Origin: UBA2040 sp963977135 | Lineage (GTDB): Bacteria > Bacteroidota > Bacteroidia > Flavobacteriales_D > Crocinitomicaceae | NCBI GenBank assembly: GCA_963977135.1 | Contig: CAXBNN010000001.1 | Coordinates: 1-64,000, forward strand | Length of the DNA stretch: 64,000 nt | Direction of reading: 5' to 3' | Shown here: one piece after another, positions 42,682-50,880 of the stretch | Position numbering within the stretch: the first letter of the stretch is position 1 | How the letters are laid out: each line of letters starts with the position of its first letter | Made by a program: the position numbers and the translations under genes | The notes under the pieces: model-generated | Seen by the model: the letters and a program-made list of their open reading frames with translations, nothing else | The model's database searches: none | Told to the model about the DNA's origin: nothing

Positions 42682-44582
42682 TTGACGCTGGTTTGATTTT
42701 TAATCAAATCGTGATTATAACGCTGAATCATGGCTTTAAGTCTTTTTTCTTTATTAAGAAACTGAGGCGTCATTTGTTTTTTTTCTTTTGGAGACATTTC
42801 TTCTCGTTTAGCCAAATCAAGCATGTTCATTGAATTGCTTCCTGAAAAAGTAATCATAAATGGACTGTTAAAATAATAATAAATCCCTTCCAAGTAGGTA
42901 ATAGCTTCGCGTTCTACATTTTGGAAAATTGAATTTCCGAAAGCGTAGTATTTCCTTTCAATATTTAGTAAATCTAGAACCGTAGGCAGTATATCTAAGT
43001 GTTGAAATATTTCACTTCTTTTCCCTTTTGGCAATTTTCCGTTTGGTTCATAAAAAAGTATCGGTATCCGGTACATTTGGTCTCGTTGACTATAAATTTC
43101 AGATGAGGTTGAAGGTGTATGATCGGCACATATAACGAATAAGGTATTCTTATACCATTTTTGCTTCCGCGCTTCAATAAAAAATTGTTTCAATGAATAA
43201 TCACCATAGCTTATACTAGCGCAAATAGGCTCAGGACCGTGAATAACATCATTTTTTCGGTCTTCAGGTATGAAATATGGGTGGTGTGACGATATTGTGA
43301 AAAGAGTGCTAAAAAAAGGAGCTTTGAGTTGACTCATTTGTTTTGCCGCCCAAGGATTAAAATATTCATCTAAAATACCCCAAGTTTTGTCGAAATGATC
43401 ATCATTGTTGTATTCGAAACGTCCAAAGTAATTCTCATACCCAGCTTGTGCTGCAAATCCATCGAATCGCATTGAACCATTTGTTGCGGCGTGATAAAAG
43501 CCAGAGCTATAGCCTTCTTCCTTTAAAATATTGGCCAAAGATTTAATCTTATTGTTTCCATACATACTAGAAATATATGGATTGTTCATCAAACTAGGTA
43601 TGGATGAGACTATAGCTGGAACAGCTTCTATGGACTTTTTTCCATTTGCAAAACCATTTTCAAACCACATACTTTCTGAAGCTAAAGAATCTAGAAAAGG
43701 AGTGTAGGTTTTACTCAGACTTGGATTGTTGAAGTTCAACCATTCATTACCAAAACTCTCCAAAATAATAATTACGACATTAGTTTTATCAGCCAGTAAA
43801 TTTGCGGGCTTTGAATTTTTAATCGGGTTGAATAGTTTGTTTGCTTCTGCTTCAGTAAAGAAGTTCTTTTCTTCTAAAGTTTCCGCACCGTATGATTTAA
43901 GCATGGTAAAAGCAGTGTTCAGAACCAGAGCTGTATTACTTGGCTTGGTGTAACGAGCAGCTTCTATAATGCCAACTGGTCTCAATCCTATTCCTCCGCG
44001 ACCGATAAGGATAACCAACGCCAACGAAATAATGAGAACAAAGGTGTGTGGTATGATATCTCTTTTTGTCATTGATTTCTCAGATGAGCTCCATTTTTTG
44101 CGGAGCCATAACAATCCGAAAATGAACAAAACAAGAACCAATACAAGCCACCAAAATTGAGCAAGAAAAGTCCCAATCAGCTGAGACATATCGTTCCCAG
44201 TTGTTGTCATTGAAATTAAATCACTCGTAGATCTTTTTCCCGTGTACTTGAAGTATTCAACATCAATTAAGTTTAGTCCAATTAATAGCAAATTGGCGAT
44301 AAGAAAATACAATGATGTCCATATTCTGTAGACTTTATTATTTCGATGCGGCAAGGGCAAGAAATGAATGATAGCGTAGGGTAGAAAGACTATGCAGACA
44401 GTTATTAAATCGAACCAAAGGCCAGTAAACCAATCTGATATTGCGACATCGTTAAACGCAACCCGATGCACAAAGTAAAATAAGATTCTTAACAAGAATA
44501 GAATACCCGTCGACAAAAGAATCATACGCCAAAAATTCTGCGCATGTTTAGGCAATAAATTTTGTAACAATCGATTCAACAT
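42678..44582 (-). CDS. LTA synthase family / sulfatase-fold phosphoglycerol transferase
   Basis: A 634-residue protein with five N-terminal membrane segments and an extracytoplasmic alkaline-phosphatase-fold domain. NVVIIILESFGNEW supplies the first metal ligand, GKKSIEAVPAIVSSIPSL contains the nucleophile position (Ser in KSIE, Thr in LtaS), and ICADHTPS the later metal site. In Gram-negatives such enzymes add phosphoglycerol or phosphoethanolamine to periplasmic or outer membrane glycans; the acceptor here is unknown. A -7 box (44591-44598) lies eight bases upstream. Confidence 0.87.
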   Translation of the reverse strand: MLNRLLQNLLPKHAQNFWRMILLSTGILFLLRILFYFVHRVAFNDVAISDWFTGLWFDLITVCIVFLPYAIIHFLPLPHRNNKVYRIWTSLYFLIANLLLIGLNLIDVEYFKYTGKRSTSDLISMTTTGNDMSQLIGTFLAQFWWLVLVLVLFIFGLLWLRKKWSSSEKSMTKRDIIPHTFVLIISLALVILIGRGGIGLRPVGIIEAARYTKPSNTALVLNTAFTMLKSYGAETLEEKNFFTEAEANKLFNPIKNSKPANLLADKTNVVIIILESFGNEWLNFNNPSLSKTYTPFLDSLASESMWFENGFANGKKSIEAVPAIVSSIPSLMNNPYISSMYGNNKIKSLANILKEEGYSSGFYHAATNGSMRFDGFAAQAGYENYFGRFEYNNDDHFDKTWGILDEYFNPWAAKQMSQLKAPFFSTLFTISSHHPYFIPEDRKNDVIHGPEPICASISYGDYSLKQFFIEARKQKWYKNTLFVICADHTPSTSSEIYSQRDQMYRIPILFYEPNGKLPKGKRSEIFQHLDILPTVLDLLNIERKYYAFGNSIFQNVEREAITYLEGIYYYFNSPFMITFSGSNSMNMLDLAKREEMSPKEKKQMTPQFLNKEKRLKAMIQRYNHDLIKNQTSVK

Positions 44583-44590
44583 ATCCTCGC

Positions 44591-44598
44591 CAAAAGTA
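44591..44598 (-). promoter_or_regulatory. -7 box for the LtaS-like gene
   Basis: TACTTTTG on the minus strand is a perfect TAnnTTTG match ending eight bases before the ATG, so any leader is only a few bases. Confidence 0.45.
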
Positions 44599-44643
44599 GC
44601 TATTCTTAGCGCAGAAATGGGACAAGGCTACTATTAAAATGCT

Positions 44644-44651
44644 TAAATTTG
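44644..44651 (+). promoter_or_regulatory. -7 box for the DUF983 gene
   Basis: TAAATTTG, a perfect TAnnTTTG match, 59 bases before the ATG at 44711. Confidence 0.35.
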
Positions 44652-44710
44652 TATAAAAATGGTTTGAAATTGGGGCAATGACCTTGATTTAGAACTCAAT
44701 CTTTTGTACC

Positions 44711-45079
44711 ATGCCCAAATCCCGAATTAAAAATATTCTCGAAATGAAATGTCCTCAATGTCAAGAAGGAGAATTTTTCATTTCTCATCCATATGATTTG
44801 AAAAACGCGGGTAAAACACATTTAAATTGCCCGAAATGCGGACTTGATTTTAGAAGAGAGCCGGGCTTTTATTTTGGGGCTTTGTATGTTTCTTATGGTT
44901 TGGGAGTTGCAATGTTTGTAACAATTTATTTAAGTTTCATTCTCTTTTTACCGAGTTTGAGCGTTTGGTGGCCAATCGTTTTCATCGCAATAGCAAGTAT
45001 GATTTTAGGTCCTTACTTATTCGCACTTTCAAAAGTTATTTGGATACACATGTTTGTGAAACCAAGTAAAAAGTCCTAG
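44711..45079 (+). CDS. DUF983 family membrane protein
   Basis: A 122-residue protein. An N-terminal zinc-ribbon-like part has two CxxC pairs (KCPQCQEGEFF and NCPKCGLDF), followed by PGFYFGALYVSYGLG and two membrane segments, typical of DUF983. Function unknown. Its TAG stop overlaps that of the convergent xerD (CTAG at 45076-45079). Confidence 0.9.
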   Translation: MPKSRIKNILEMKCPQCQEGEFFISHPYDLKNAGKTHLNCPKCGLDFRREPGFYFGALYVSYGLGVAMFVTIYLSFILFLPSLSVWWPIVFIAIASMILGPYLFALSKVIWIHMFVKPSKKS

Positions 45080-45978
45080 TGCATGTTTCTTGGGTGATAA
45101 CTTAAAATAGCTTCTTTTAAGAAACTTTGATCCAAATGCGTGTAGATTTCTGTCGTGGTAATCGATTCGTGGCCCAACATTTCCTGTATTGCACGTAAAT
45201 TGGCTCCACCTTCTAAAAGATGAGTTGCAAAAGAATGACGAAAGGTGTGAGGAGAAACATTTTTAGTAAGACCGATTTCTTTTGATAGGTTTTTGATGAT
45301 CGTAAAAATCATTTCTCGAGTAAGTTGCGCTCCTCGTCGATTTAAAAAAACAATATTCTCACTTCCTTTGACAACATTTAGGTGGTTTCTCGTGGAAGTT
45401 TTGTAGAAATTAATTTCTTTTTCCACGCTTGGACTTGAAGGCACTAATCGCTGTTTGTTACCTTTTCCAATAACTCGGATAAAACCTTCATCAAAAAATA
45501 AATCTGAAAATTTAAGATTTACTAATTCACTTACACGAAGACCACAACTATACAAAGTCTCTAATATGGCTTTGTTTCGATGACCCTCAGGTTTACTTAA
45601 ATCGATAGCTGAAATTAATTGGTCAATTTCTTCAATGCTCAAAACTTCTGGCAATTTCCTTCCCAATTTTGGCATTTCTAAACTTTCACTCGGATCGGTT
45701 TTGATTATATCATCCAATAATAAAAAACCATAAAACTGCTTGATGCCACTAATAATTCTAGCTTGACTTCGAGGACTCAATCCTAAGTCATAGAGCATTC
45801 CGATAAAATTATTTAAGTCACTGTATTCTATGCTCGTTACATCTTTGTTTTCATAGTCGCAAAAGGAGATAAGTTTTTGGACGTCGCGTTGATAAGCGAA
45901 AATTGAATTCTCCGCTAAGCCTTTTTCTATTTTCAAGTAAGCGACAAATTGCTTAATATAGCGTTCCGAATTAGACAT
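45076..45978 (-). CDS. xerD: Tyrosine recombinase XerD
   Basis: A 300-residue tyrosine recombinase, which with XerC resolves chromosome dimers at dif. The SAM-like N-terminal domain (YIKQFVAYLKIEKGLAENSI) precedes the catalytic domain, where the R-K-H-R-H-Y set is seen in SCGLRVSEL, GKGNKQRLVP, HTFRHSFATHLL, LGHESI and EIYTHLD. Length and context (next to aroQ) are those of the chromosomal enzyme and not of an integrase. Its ATG is only three bases from the divergent aroQ ATG. Confidence 0.93.
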   Translation of the reverse strand: MSNSERYIKQFVAYLKIEKGLAENSIFAYQRDVQKLISFCDYENKDVTSIEYSDLNNFIGMLYDLGLSPRSQARIISGIKQFYGFLLLDDIIKTDPSESLEMPKLGRKLPEVLSIEEIDQLISAIDLSKPEGHRNKAILETLYSCGLRVSELVNLKFSDLFFDEGFIRVIGKGNKQRLVPSSPSVEKEINFYKTSTRNHLNVVKGSENIVFLNRRGAQLTREMIFTIIKNLSKEIGLTKNVSPHTFRHSFATHLLEGGANLRAIQEMLGHESITTTEIYTHLDQSFLKEAILSYHPRNMH

Positions 45979-45981
45979 GTA

Positions 45982-46398
45982 ATGAAAATATTGATACTCA
46001 ACGGTCCGAATTTAAACTTAATTGGTCAAAGACAACCTGAAATTTATGGGAATCTTTCTTTCGAAGATGCCCTTGTTCAATGGAAAAAAGAATTTGAACC
46101 AGCCATTGAATATTATCAATCCAACGTTGAAGGAGAGTTGATAAACGCACTTCAAAAGGCTGACGCTGATGCAATTGTATTCAATGCAGGAGCTTATACG
46201 CATACTAGTATTGCTTTGCGAGATGCAATTTCGAGTATCTCCATTCCTGTAGTTGAGGTTCACATGTCCAATATTACGAATCGTGAGTCTTTTAGGCATG
46301 AATCCATGATATCGCCAGTTTGCGTTGGATGTATTTTAGGATTTGGAATGGAAAGTTATAGACTTGCAATTCAGTATTTCGTAAACCAAGTAGATTAG
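45982..46398 (+). CDS. aroQ: Type II 3-dehydroquinate dehydratase
   Basis: It converts 3-dehydroquinate to 3-dehydroshikimate in aromatic amino acid synthesis. The 138-residue protein starts at 45982 (MKILILNGPNLNLIG) and shows the catalytic Tyr loop near IYGN, ELINALQKA, NAGAYTHTSIALRDA and EVHMSNI with the HMSN active-site signature. The longer frame from 45949 would overlap xerD. Its stop overlaps the stop of the convergent GT2 gene by four bases (TTAG). Confidence 0.95.
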   Translation: MKILILNGPNLNLIGQRQPEIYGNLSFEDALVQWKKEFEPAIEYYQSNVEGELINALQKADADAIVFNAGAYTHTSIALRDAISSISIPVVEVHMSNITNRESFRHESMISPVCVGCILGFGMESYRLAIQYFVNQVD

Positions 46399-47414
46399 AA
46401 TTTTCCCTTCGGCAGTTTAGAAAACTGATCATTCTTTTTAACGTAGCGCTGCCATAGTATACTTCCCCTGTAAAGTCCGTAGCGATTAAATGTTGTACTA
46501 TTTTCTTTTACGATTTTTCGTTTTTTCAGCATTTTACGATAAATCTTGTAGGTATGCACGTGCGCATTGAAAATGCTTTTGAATTGTTTCCCTTCACCAC
46601 GTAGTAAAAATCTAAGGGCTGCAATTCCGTCGAGTATAAGTCTAAAAAATAGCTTAGGAAATAATGGACCTTCATGATTTTTTATCAGCATGAAAAGGCT
46701 ATTTCTAAAATTTAAATAGGTTTTAAATGGAGAAGAATAGGGTAGAGTGCCACCACCAACATGGTATACAACAGATTTTGGTTCTACCATGAATTTGTAA
46801 TTTTGCTTTTTCAAGCGCCAGCACAAATCAATTTCTTCCATGTGTGCGAAAAAATCTTCGTCCAATCCGCCAACTTCATGATACAATTTAGAACGAATCA
46901 TTAATGCGGCACCAGTTGCCCAAAATACTTCAGTTTTGTCGTTGTACTGACCACTATCTTGCTCGGTTTTCTCTAAAATTCTTCCACGACAAAAAGGAAA
47001 GTAATCTCTATCTAAAAACCCACCAGATGCGCCTGCATGCTCAAATCGACTTTTGTCATGATATGCGAGAACCTTAGGTTGGCAACCAGCAACGGATTCA
47101 TCATTCATTATGTCTAATAAAGGATCTATCCAATGAGGTGTGACTTCAATGTCACTATTTAAAAGAATATAGAATTCACTTTCAACCTGTTTTAAAGCAT
47201 CGTTGTATCCTTTTGCAAAACCTCCATTGCTGATATTTTGAATAAATCGGATTTGAGGGAAATGTTCGTTTAGGAAGGCAACTGAACCGTCTGTGGATTG
47301 ATTATCCGCGACAACAATTTCGTGATTTCCACTGCACTCAATTACAGTCGGCAGAAATTTTTCTAAGAAATCGCGACCATTATAATTCAGAATGACAATA
47401 GAAAGTTTATTCAA
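46395..47414 (-). CDS. GT2 family glycosyltransferase (rhamnosyl-transferase-like)
   Basis: A 339-residue GT2 protein: SIVILNYNGRDFLEKFLP at the start, VADNQSTDGS, LLNSDIEV for the metal site, AGCQPKVL, and FAHMEEIDLCWRLKKQNY. A short hydrophobic part and a basic C-terminal tail (KMLKKRKIVK) follow the catalytic domain. Such enzymes add single sugars in surface polysaccharide synthesis; donor and acceptor are unknown. It lies 15 bases after the GWxTD gene. Confidence 0.9.
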   Translation of the reverse strand: MNKLSIVILNYNGRDFLEKFLPTVIECSGNHEIVVADNQSTDGSVAFLNEHFPQIRFIQNISNGGFAKGYNDALKQVESEFYILLNSDIEVTPHWIDPLLDIMNDESVAGCQPKVLAYHDKSRFEHAGASGGFLDRDYFPFCRGRILEKTEQDSGQYNDKTEVFWATGAALMIRSKLYHEVGGLDEDFFAHMEEIDLCWRLKKQNYKFMVEPKSVVYHVGGGTLPYSSPFKTYLNFRNSLFMLIKNHEGPLFPKLFFRLILDGIAALRFLLRGEGKQFKSIFNAHVHTYKIYRKMLKKRKIVKENSTTFNRYGLYRGSILWQRYVKKNDQFSKLPKGKF

Positions 47415-47429
47415 GGCCTTAGAACTGAA

Positions 47430-48872
47430 TTAATTTTGGCGAAAGAGCACGTTGTTTTGATCTTGGAAAGAATTCGGCATTCCTGAGTTTTGATTGTCCG
47501 TATCGCCGTTAAAAACTTGTTTGTACCTTAACGCCATTGGCCAATTCATGTTTTTAATTTCCCCAATTAAGTCGGAATGCAATAACTTATAATTATTTGC
47601 AATTAAGTCAGGATTGTAAAACACGAAGTGTTTATTTGAAAATTTGCCAATTTTATTGAACTGCCAGATTTCGTATGGGAATTCTTCAGCAGAAGTTTCT
47701 TGAGCAATAACCTGGTTAGGTGCTCCATATTGCAAATAAACACGTCCTCTATCTGATTCGTATCCCGCTAAGAAATTGTTAGAAAAAAGTCTTTCAGTGT
47801 AACGAACTTGTTCTTTGTATTTCAACCAACTTTCATAAGCTGTAGCTCTTTCCGTTGATAACCAAAATGATTGAATTAATTTCATCGACTTTTCGTCATT
47901 TTTCTCCTTCAATGCGTTTAAAATAGTCAATGCTGATTGTCCAGTAGCTATTGGAATTAAACTTCCTAAATAATACGCAACACTATCTTTTGGAATACTT
48001 TGTTCAAATGCAGGATCTAGAGCTAAGTTATCGTCCAATACAAATTCCTCATTATTCGTTCGTTCAAAGAAATATTTTTCGACACTTGATTCTTTCATGT
48101 TTCCATCAATTATGGATAATGAAAGATAGTAGTTTCCTGAAGGAAGTTCTTCGATATCAATTTGTCTTAGAATTGGGACAACATTACCCGTTTTATAACG
48201 GTAAATATTACTGAAGCTTTCTAATTCTTCCTGTGTATCAGCATTAAAGATACTTTCTTTCAATCCAAATTCGGGTATTCCAAGTTTCGCAGAGTTGTAT
48301 ATTTCTGTATAATACGGCAGTGAAGTTAGTTGCTCAGGATAATAATTTGATAAGCGAGGGATAATTTCATATCCTGATTTAAAAAAGACACTGGTTTTAT
48401 TTCCTTTTACGGCATATTCAATATTTTGAATGTCTCCGAAAGAAACTAACTCATCTCTTTCTTCAATAGTAAACGTAATTTTACCTGAAACCGGATCATC
48501 ATTCTTAATGAGATCAAAAATTTGTAAATGAAGATCGTATTTCCCTGGTTTCAAAGCAAATCTTCGAATATCATAGAAATCTTCAATTATGCTATCGTGC
48601 ATCAAGGGTGTCTCCAAGCGGAATGCATCGCTGGCAATAGTATCTGTATTTTGAACGATGTCAAGTAATACTGCAACTTCGCCTTTTAAACCTCCTTCAA
48701 CGCCTATGTATTCAACTGTAGTTGCGACATATTGGAAATTAATTTCCACAAAGCTTCCATCAGTTGGTTCATAGTATTGCTTGGTGTCCATGTAAACTCT
48801 GAGCTTCTGATTTTGACCAAACCCAGTAAAGGCAAGCAAAAGACAAGAGAGACTGGCAATAAAAAAGTTCAT
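47430..48872 (-). CDS. GWxTD domain-containing exported protein
   Basis: 480 residues from the ATG at 48872, which begins with a signal peptide ending GFGQ; a more upstream ATG adds 20 unlikely residues. The N-terminal half is beta-rich. The C-terminal GWxTD domain of Bacteroidota is visible in YTERLFSNNFLAGYESDRGRVYLQYG, in PNQVIAQE and in YEIWQFNKIG. Function is unknown; the family is secreted or periplasmic. Confidence 0.85.
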   Translation of the reverse strand: MNFFIASLSCLLLAFTGFGQNQKLRVYMDTKQYYEPTDGSFVEINFQYVATTVEYIGVEGGLKGEVAVLLDIVQNTDTIASDAFRLETPLMHDSIIEDFYDIRRFALKPGKYDLHLQIFDLIKNDDPVSGKITFTIEERDELVSFGDIQNIEYAVKGNKTSVFFKSGYEIIPRLSNYYPEQLTSLPYYTEIYNSAKLGIPEFGLKESIFNADTQEELESFSNIYRYKTGNVVPILRQIDIEELPSGNYYLSLSIIDGNMKESSVEKYFFERTNNEEFVLDDNLALDPAFEQSIPKDSVAYYLGSLIPIATGQSALTILNALKEKNDEKSMKLIQSFWLSTERATAYESWLKYKEQVRYTERLFSNNFLAGYESDRGRVYLQYGAPNQVIAQETSAEEFPYEIWQFNKIGKFSNKHFVFYNPDLIANNYKLLHSDLIGEIKNMNWPMALRYKQVFNGDTDNQNSGMPNSFQDQNNVLFRQN

Positions 48873-49031
48873 GACTATAGATTTTACTGTAAAAATACGA
48901 AATGTAGAACATTTAAGGTAAATCAAGTTCACTTATGTAGTCATTGGTTAATTTTATTGAGTAAAAGGTCAAGGAAATCAATGATTTAGAAACGATCTAA
49001 AACTTTCTTGTAATTTTTTTCAATCACATAC

Positions 49032-49061
49032 TTGCCAGTATTCAAAGTATTAGTACTTTTG
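49032..49061 (+). promoter_or_regulatory. Promoter of tRNA-Ser
   Basis: TTG (49032-49034), a 19-bp spacer and TACTTTTG (49054-49061) make a full Bacteroidota promoter (TTG, 17-23 bp, TAnnTTTG), five bases before the tRNA 5' end. Confidence 0.75.
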
Positions 49062-49065
49062 CCGC

Positions 49066-49154
<89 letters not shown>

Positions 49155-49157
49155 TAA

Positions 49158-49185
49158 AAAGTCCGAGGCAACTCGGACTTTTTTG
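49158..49185 (+). terminator. Terminator of tRNA-Ser
   Basis: AAGTCCGAG pairs with CTCGGACTT around GCAA, followed by Ts. Confidence 0.88.
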
Positions 49186-49383
49186 CTTTCATAGATTTTG
49201 TATAAGCATATATTTGATATACAAAGCATTCCCAACACGAGTTCAGCCAAGCTAATCCCTAAAATTGAATTCACAACATAGATAAGCCGTCTTGATGAAT
49301 AATGAGACTATTCGTTCAGGCGTAAAATTCCAGATTGAAAATATATGTTGTAATTTTCCGTTTTTAAAATGAAATCAAATTAA

Positions 49384-49815
49384 ATGAAACCGATTTATTT
49401 TTTACTTTTTGTTTCTTCAGTTGTTTTAATCTCATGCAAGAAATTGGGTTGCACGGATATAAACGCAATGAATTATGAGAAAATAGCTCAAAAAAATGAC
49501 GAGTCCTGCACTTATGAAGGGAGCATAGGAATTTGGTTTGATAGCCTCAAGTCAATAGAGTATTCAAATGCAGGAATTCAAACGTTAACTTATTTCATAA
49601 ATGGAATAAACAAAGGAACGATACTAAGTTCGTTTTATGGAAATGCAAGCACGGTAACGTGCGATTCACAAATAACATTTGTTGTCGATTTTAATTTGGG
49701 TAAAGCATCAACTCAAAGTCATAAATTAATAGTTAAAAGTGAAACTGGTGCCCTCGTGGATAATTATGCAATGACTGCAGAAGGAGGCAAGTGCACTTTG
49801 TTTCAAATGAAATAA
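49384..49815 (+). CDS. Small lipoprotein with GCTDxxAxNY motif (paralogue A)
   Basis: A 143-residue protein with lipobox LISC. Immediately after the anchor comes LGCTDINAMNYEKIAQKNDESC, with the GCTDxxAxNYxxxAxxDDGSC-like module frequent in surface proteins of Bacteroidota; it may bind calcium. The remaining 100 residues are beta-rich with two more cysteines. The next gene is a paralogue in the same order and similar length. Function is unknown; outer-membrane location is inferred. Confidence 0.82.
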   Translation: MKPIYFLLFVSSVVLISCKKLGCTDINAMNYEKIAQKNDESCTYEGSIGIWFDSLKSIEYSNAGIQTLTYFINGINKGTILSSFYGNASTVTCDSQITFVVDFNLGKASTQSHKLIVKSETGALVDNYAMTAEGGKCTLFQMK

Positions 49816-49928
49816 AAAATGAATTTTGCATTTTACGAATTGCAAACAGTTTTATATTATTGGAATTGATGAGGTTTGATTTTTAAAAAATCATTAAAAT
49901 TGCTGAAAACTAATCTTATTCAATATTT

Positions 49929-50369
49929 ATGAAAACTGTAAAGACACTATTAATCCTATCAATTTGTTTTTTCTCTTTAAACGCATGTAAAAAGAAGGGC
50001 TGTACTGACTCAGGTGCAACGAATTATATTTCTGAGGCTAAAAAAGATGATGGTTCTTGTATTTTTAACTACACAGGAAATGCTGTTATTTGGTTTAACT
50101 CTTCAAAAACTATTGAATATTCGGCTACCGGTACATCTAATTTATATTTCTATTTGGATGGTACTCAAATTGGGACTTTGACATTATTGGATTTTGTCAA
50201 TACGGCGCCAGTTTGTGGCGCTGCCCATGCCGTTTCCCTTGAGCGTGAACTCGGCGACACCAAAACTAAAGGATTTAACTTGGTAGTTAAAGGTGATTCA
50301 GGATCAACACTTGATTCATACACTCTGACGATAAAAGCAAATACATGCACTAGTTTTTTGCTTAATTAA
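49929..50369 (+). CDS. Small lipoprotein with GCTDxxAxNY motif (paralogue B)
   Basis: A 146-residue paralogue of the preceding gene. Lipobox LNAC is followed by GCTDSGATNYISEAKKDDGSC, a closer match to the module consensus than in paralogue A. The domain that follows shares the IWFxSxKxIEYS stretch, the VVKGDSGS region and a final cysteine. The pair looks like a tandem duplication with considerable divergence. A strong terminator follows. Confidence 0.82.
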   Translation: MKTVKTLLILSICFFSLNACKKKGCTDSGATNYISEAKKDDGSCIFNYTGNAVIWFNSSKTIEYSATGTSNLYFYLDGTQIGTLTLLDFVNTAPVCGAAHAVSLERELGDTKTKGFNLVVKGDSGSTLDSYTLTIKANTCTSFLLN

Positions 50370-50385
50370 AAATGAAAGGGGCTGA

Positions 50386-50419
50386 AAAAACCGATGTAAT
50401 CTATACGTCGGTTTTTTTT
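50386..50419 (+). terminator. Terminator after the lipoprotein pair
   Basis: AAACCGATGTA pairs with TACGTCGGTTT around a five-base loop and is followed by eight Ts. Confidence 0.85.
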
Positions 50420-50422
50420 ATT

Positions 50423-50709
50423 GGAGTTGAGAAGAGATTGCACCGCAATCGAAGACCAAGCGATAGTGCAGGGAAAAAGCACTGCTTTCGAAGACCAAGC
50501 GACAGCGCCGGGAAGGATTCCCCCGACCACTTCAAAATATCCTTAAACGAAAAAAGCATCACTTTCGTAATGCTTCTTCTTTGTGGGAGTTGAGAAGAGA
50601 TTGCACCGCAATCGAAGACCAAGCGACAGCGCCGGGAAGGATTCCCCCGACCACTTCAAAATATCCTTAAACGAAAAAAGCATCACTTTCGTAATGCTTC
50701 TTCTTTGTG
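50423..50709. repeat. Tandem repeat built from the tRNA-Val 3' end and terminator
   Basis: A 124-bp unit beginning GGAGTTGAGAAGAG is present at 50586-50709 and, with a 39-bp internal expansion, at 50423-50585. Each unit contains, on the minus strand, the last bases of tRNA-Val (CAACTCCCA), its terminator hairpin and about 70 bp of following sequence. A short element around CGAAGACCAAGCGA is found three times. Frames across this region are artefacts of the repeat. Confidence 0.85.
50674..50700 (-). terminator. Terminator of tRNA-Val
   Basis: On the minus strand AAGCATTAC pairs with GTGATGCTT around GAAA, followed by six Ts. A second identical copy (about 50550-50576) lies in the next repeat unit. 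Confidence 0.75.
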
Positions 50710-50782
50710 GGAGTTGAGGGATTCGAACCCCCGACCCTCTGCTTGTAAGGCAGATGCTCTAAACCAACTGAGCTAAACTCCC
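50708..50782 (-). tRNA. tRNA-Val (TAC)
   Basis: On the minus strand: acceptor GGGAGTT, D-arm GCTCAGTTGGTTTAGAGC, anticodon loop CTTACAA (anticodon TAC, Val), T-arm GGGTTCGAATCCC, acceptor AACTCCC and discriminator A. CCA is not encoded, unlike the tRNA-Ser in this window. Confidence 0.95.
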
Positions 50783-50880
50783 AATATGTAACCTAAATGT
50801 TTTCGCTATGAGAATCGCTTTTCTCAAACGCGAGTGCAAATATAACGTGCTTTTTTTTATTTGCAACCGAAAACCGAAAA

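Noticed and set aside
45076..45978. Tyrosine recombinase as a phage or island integrase
   Set aside because: Length, motifs and the neighbour aroQ fit chromosomal XerD, and no attachment sites or phage genes are near.
50372..50622. Open frames on both strands downstream of the lipoprotein pair
   Set aside because: They run through the tRNA-Val-derived repeat and terminators; the translated PSDSAGK repeats follow from the DNA repeat and have no start signal or homology I recognise.
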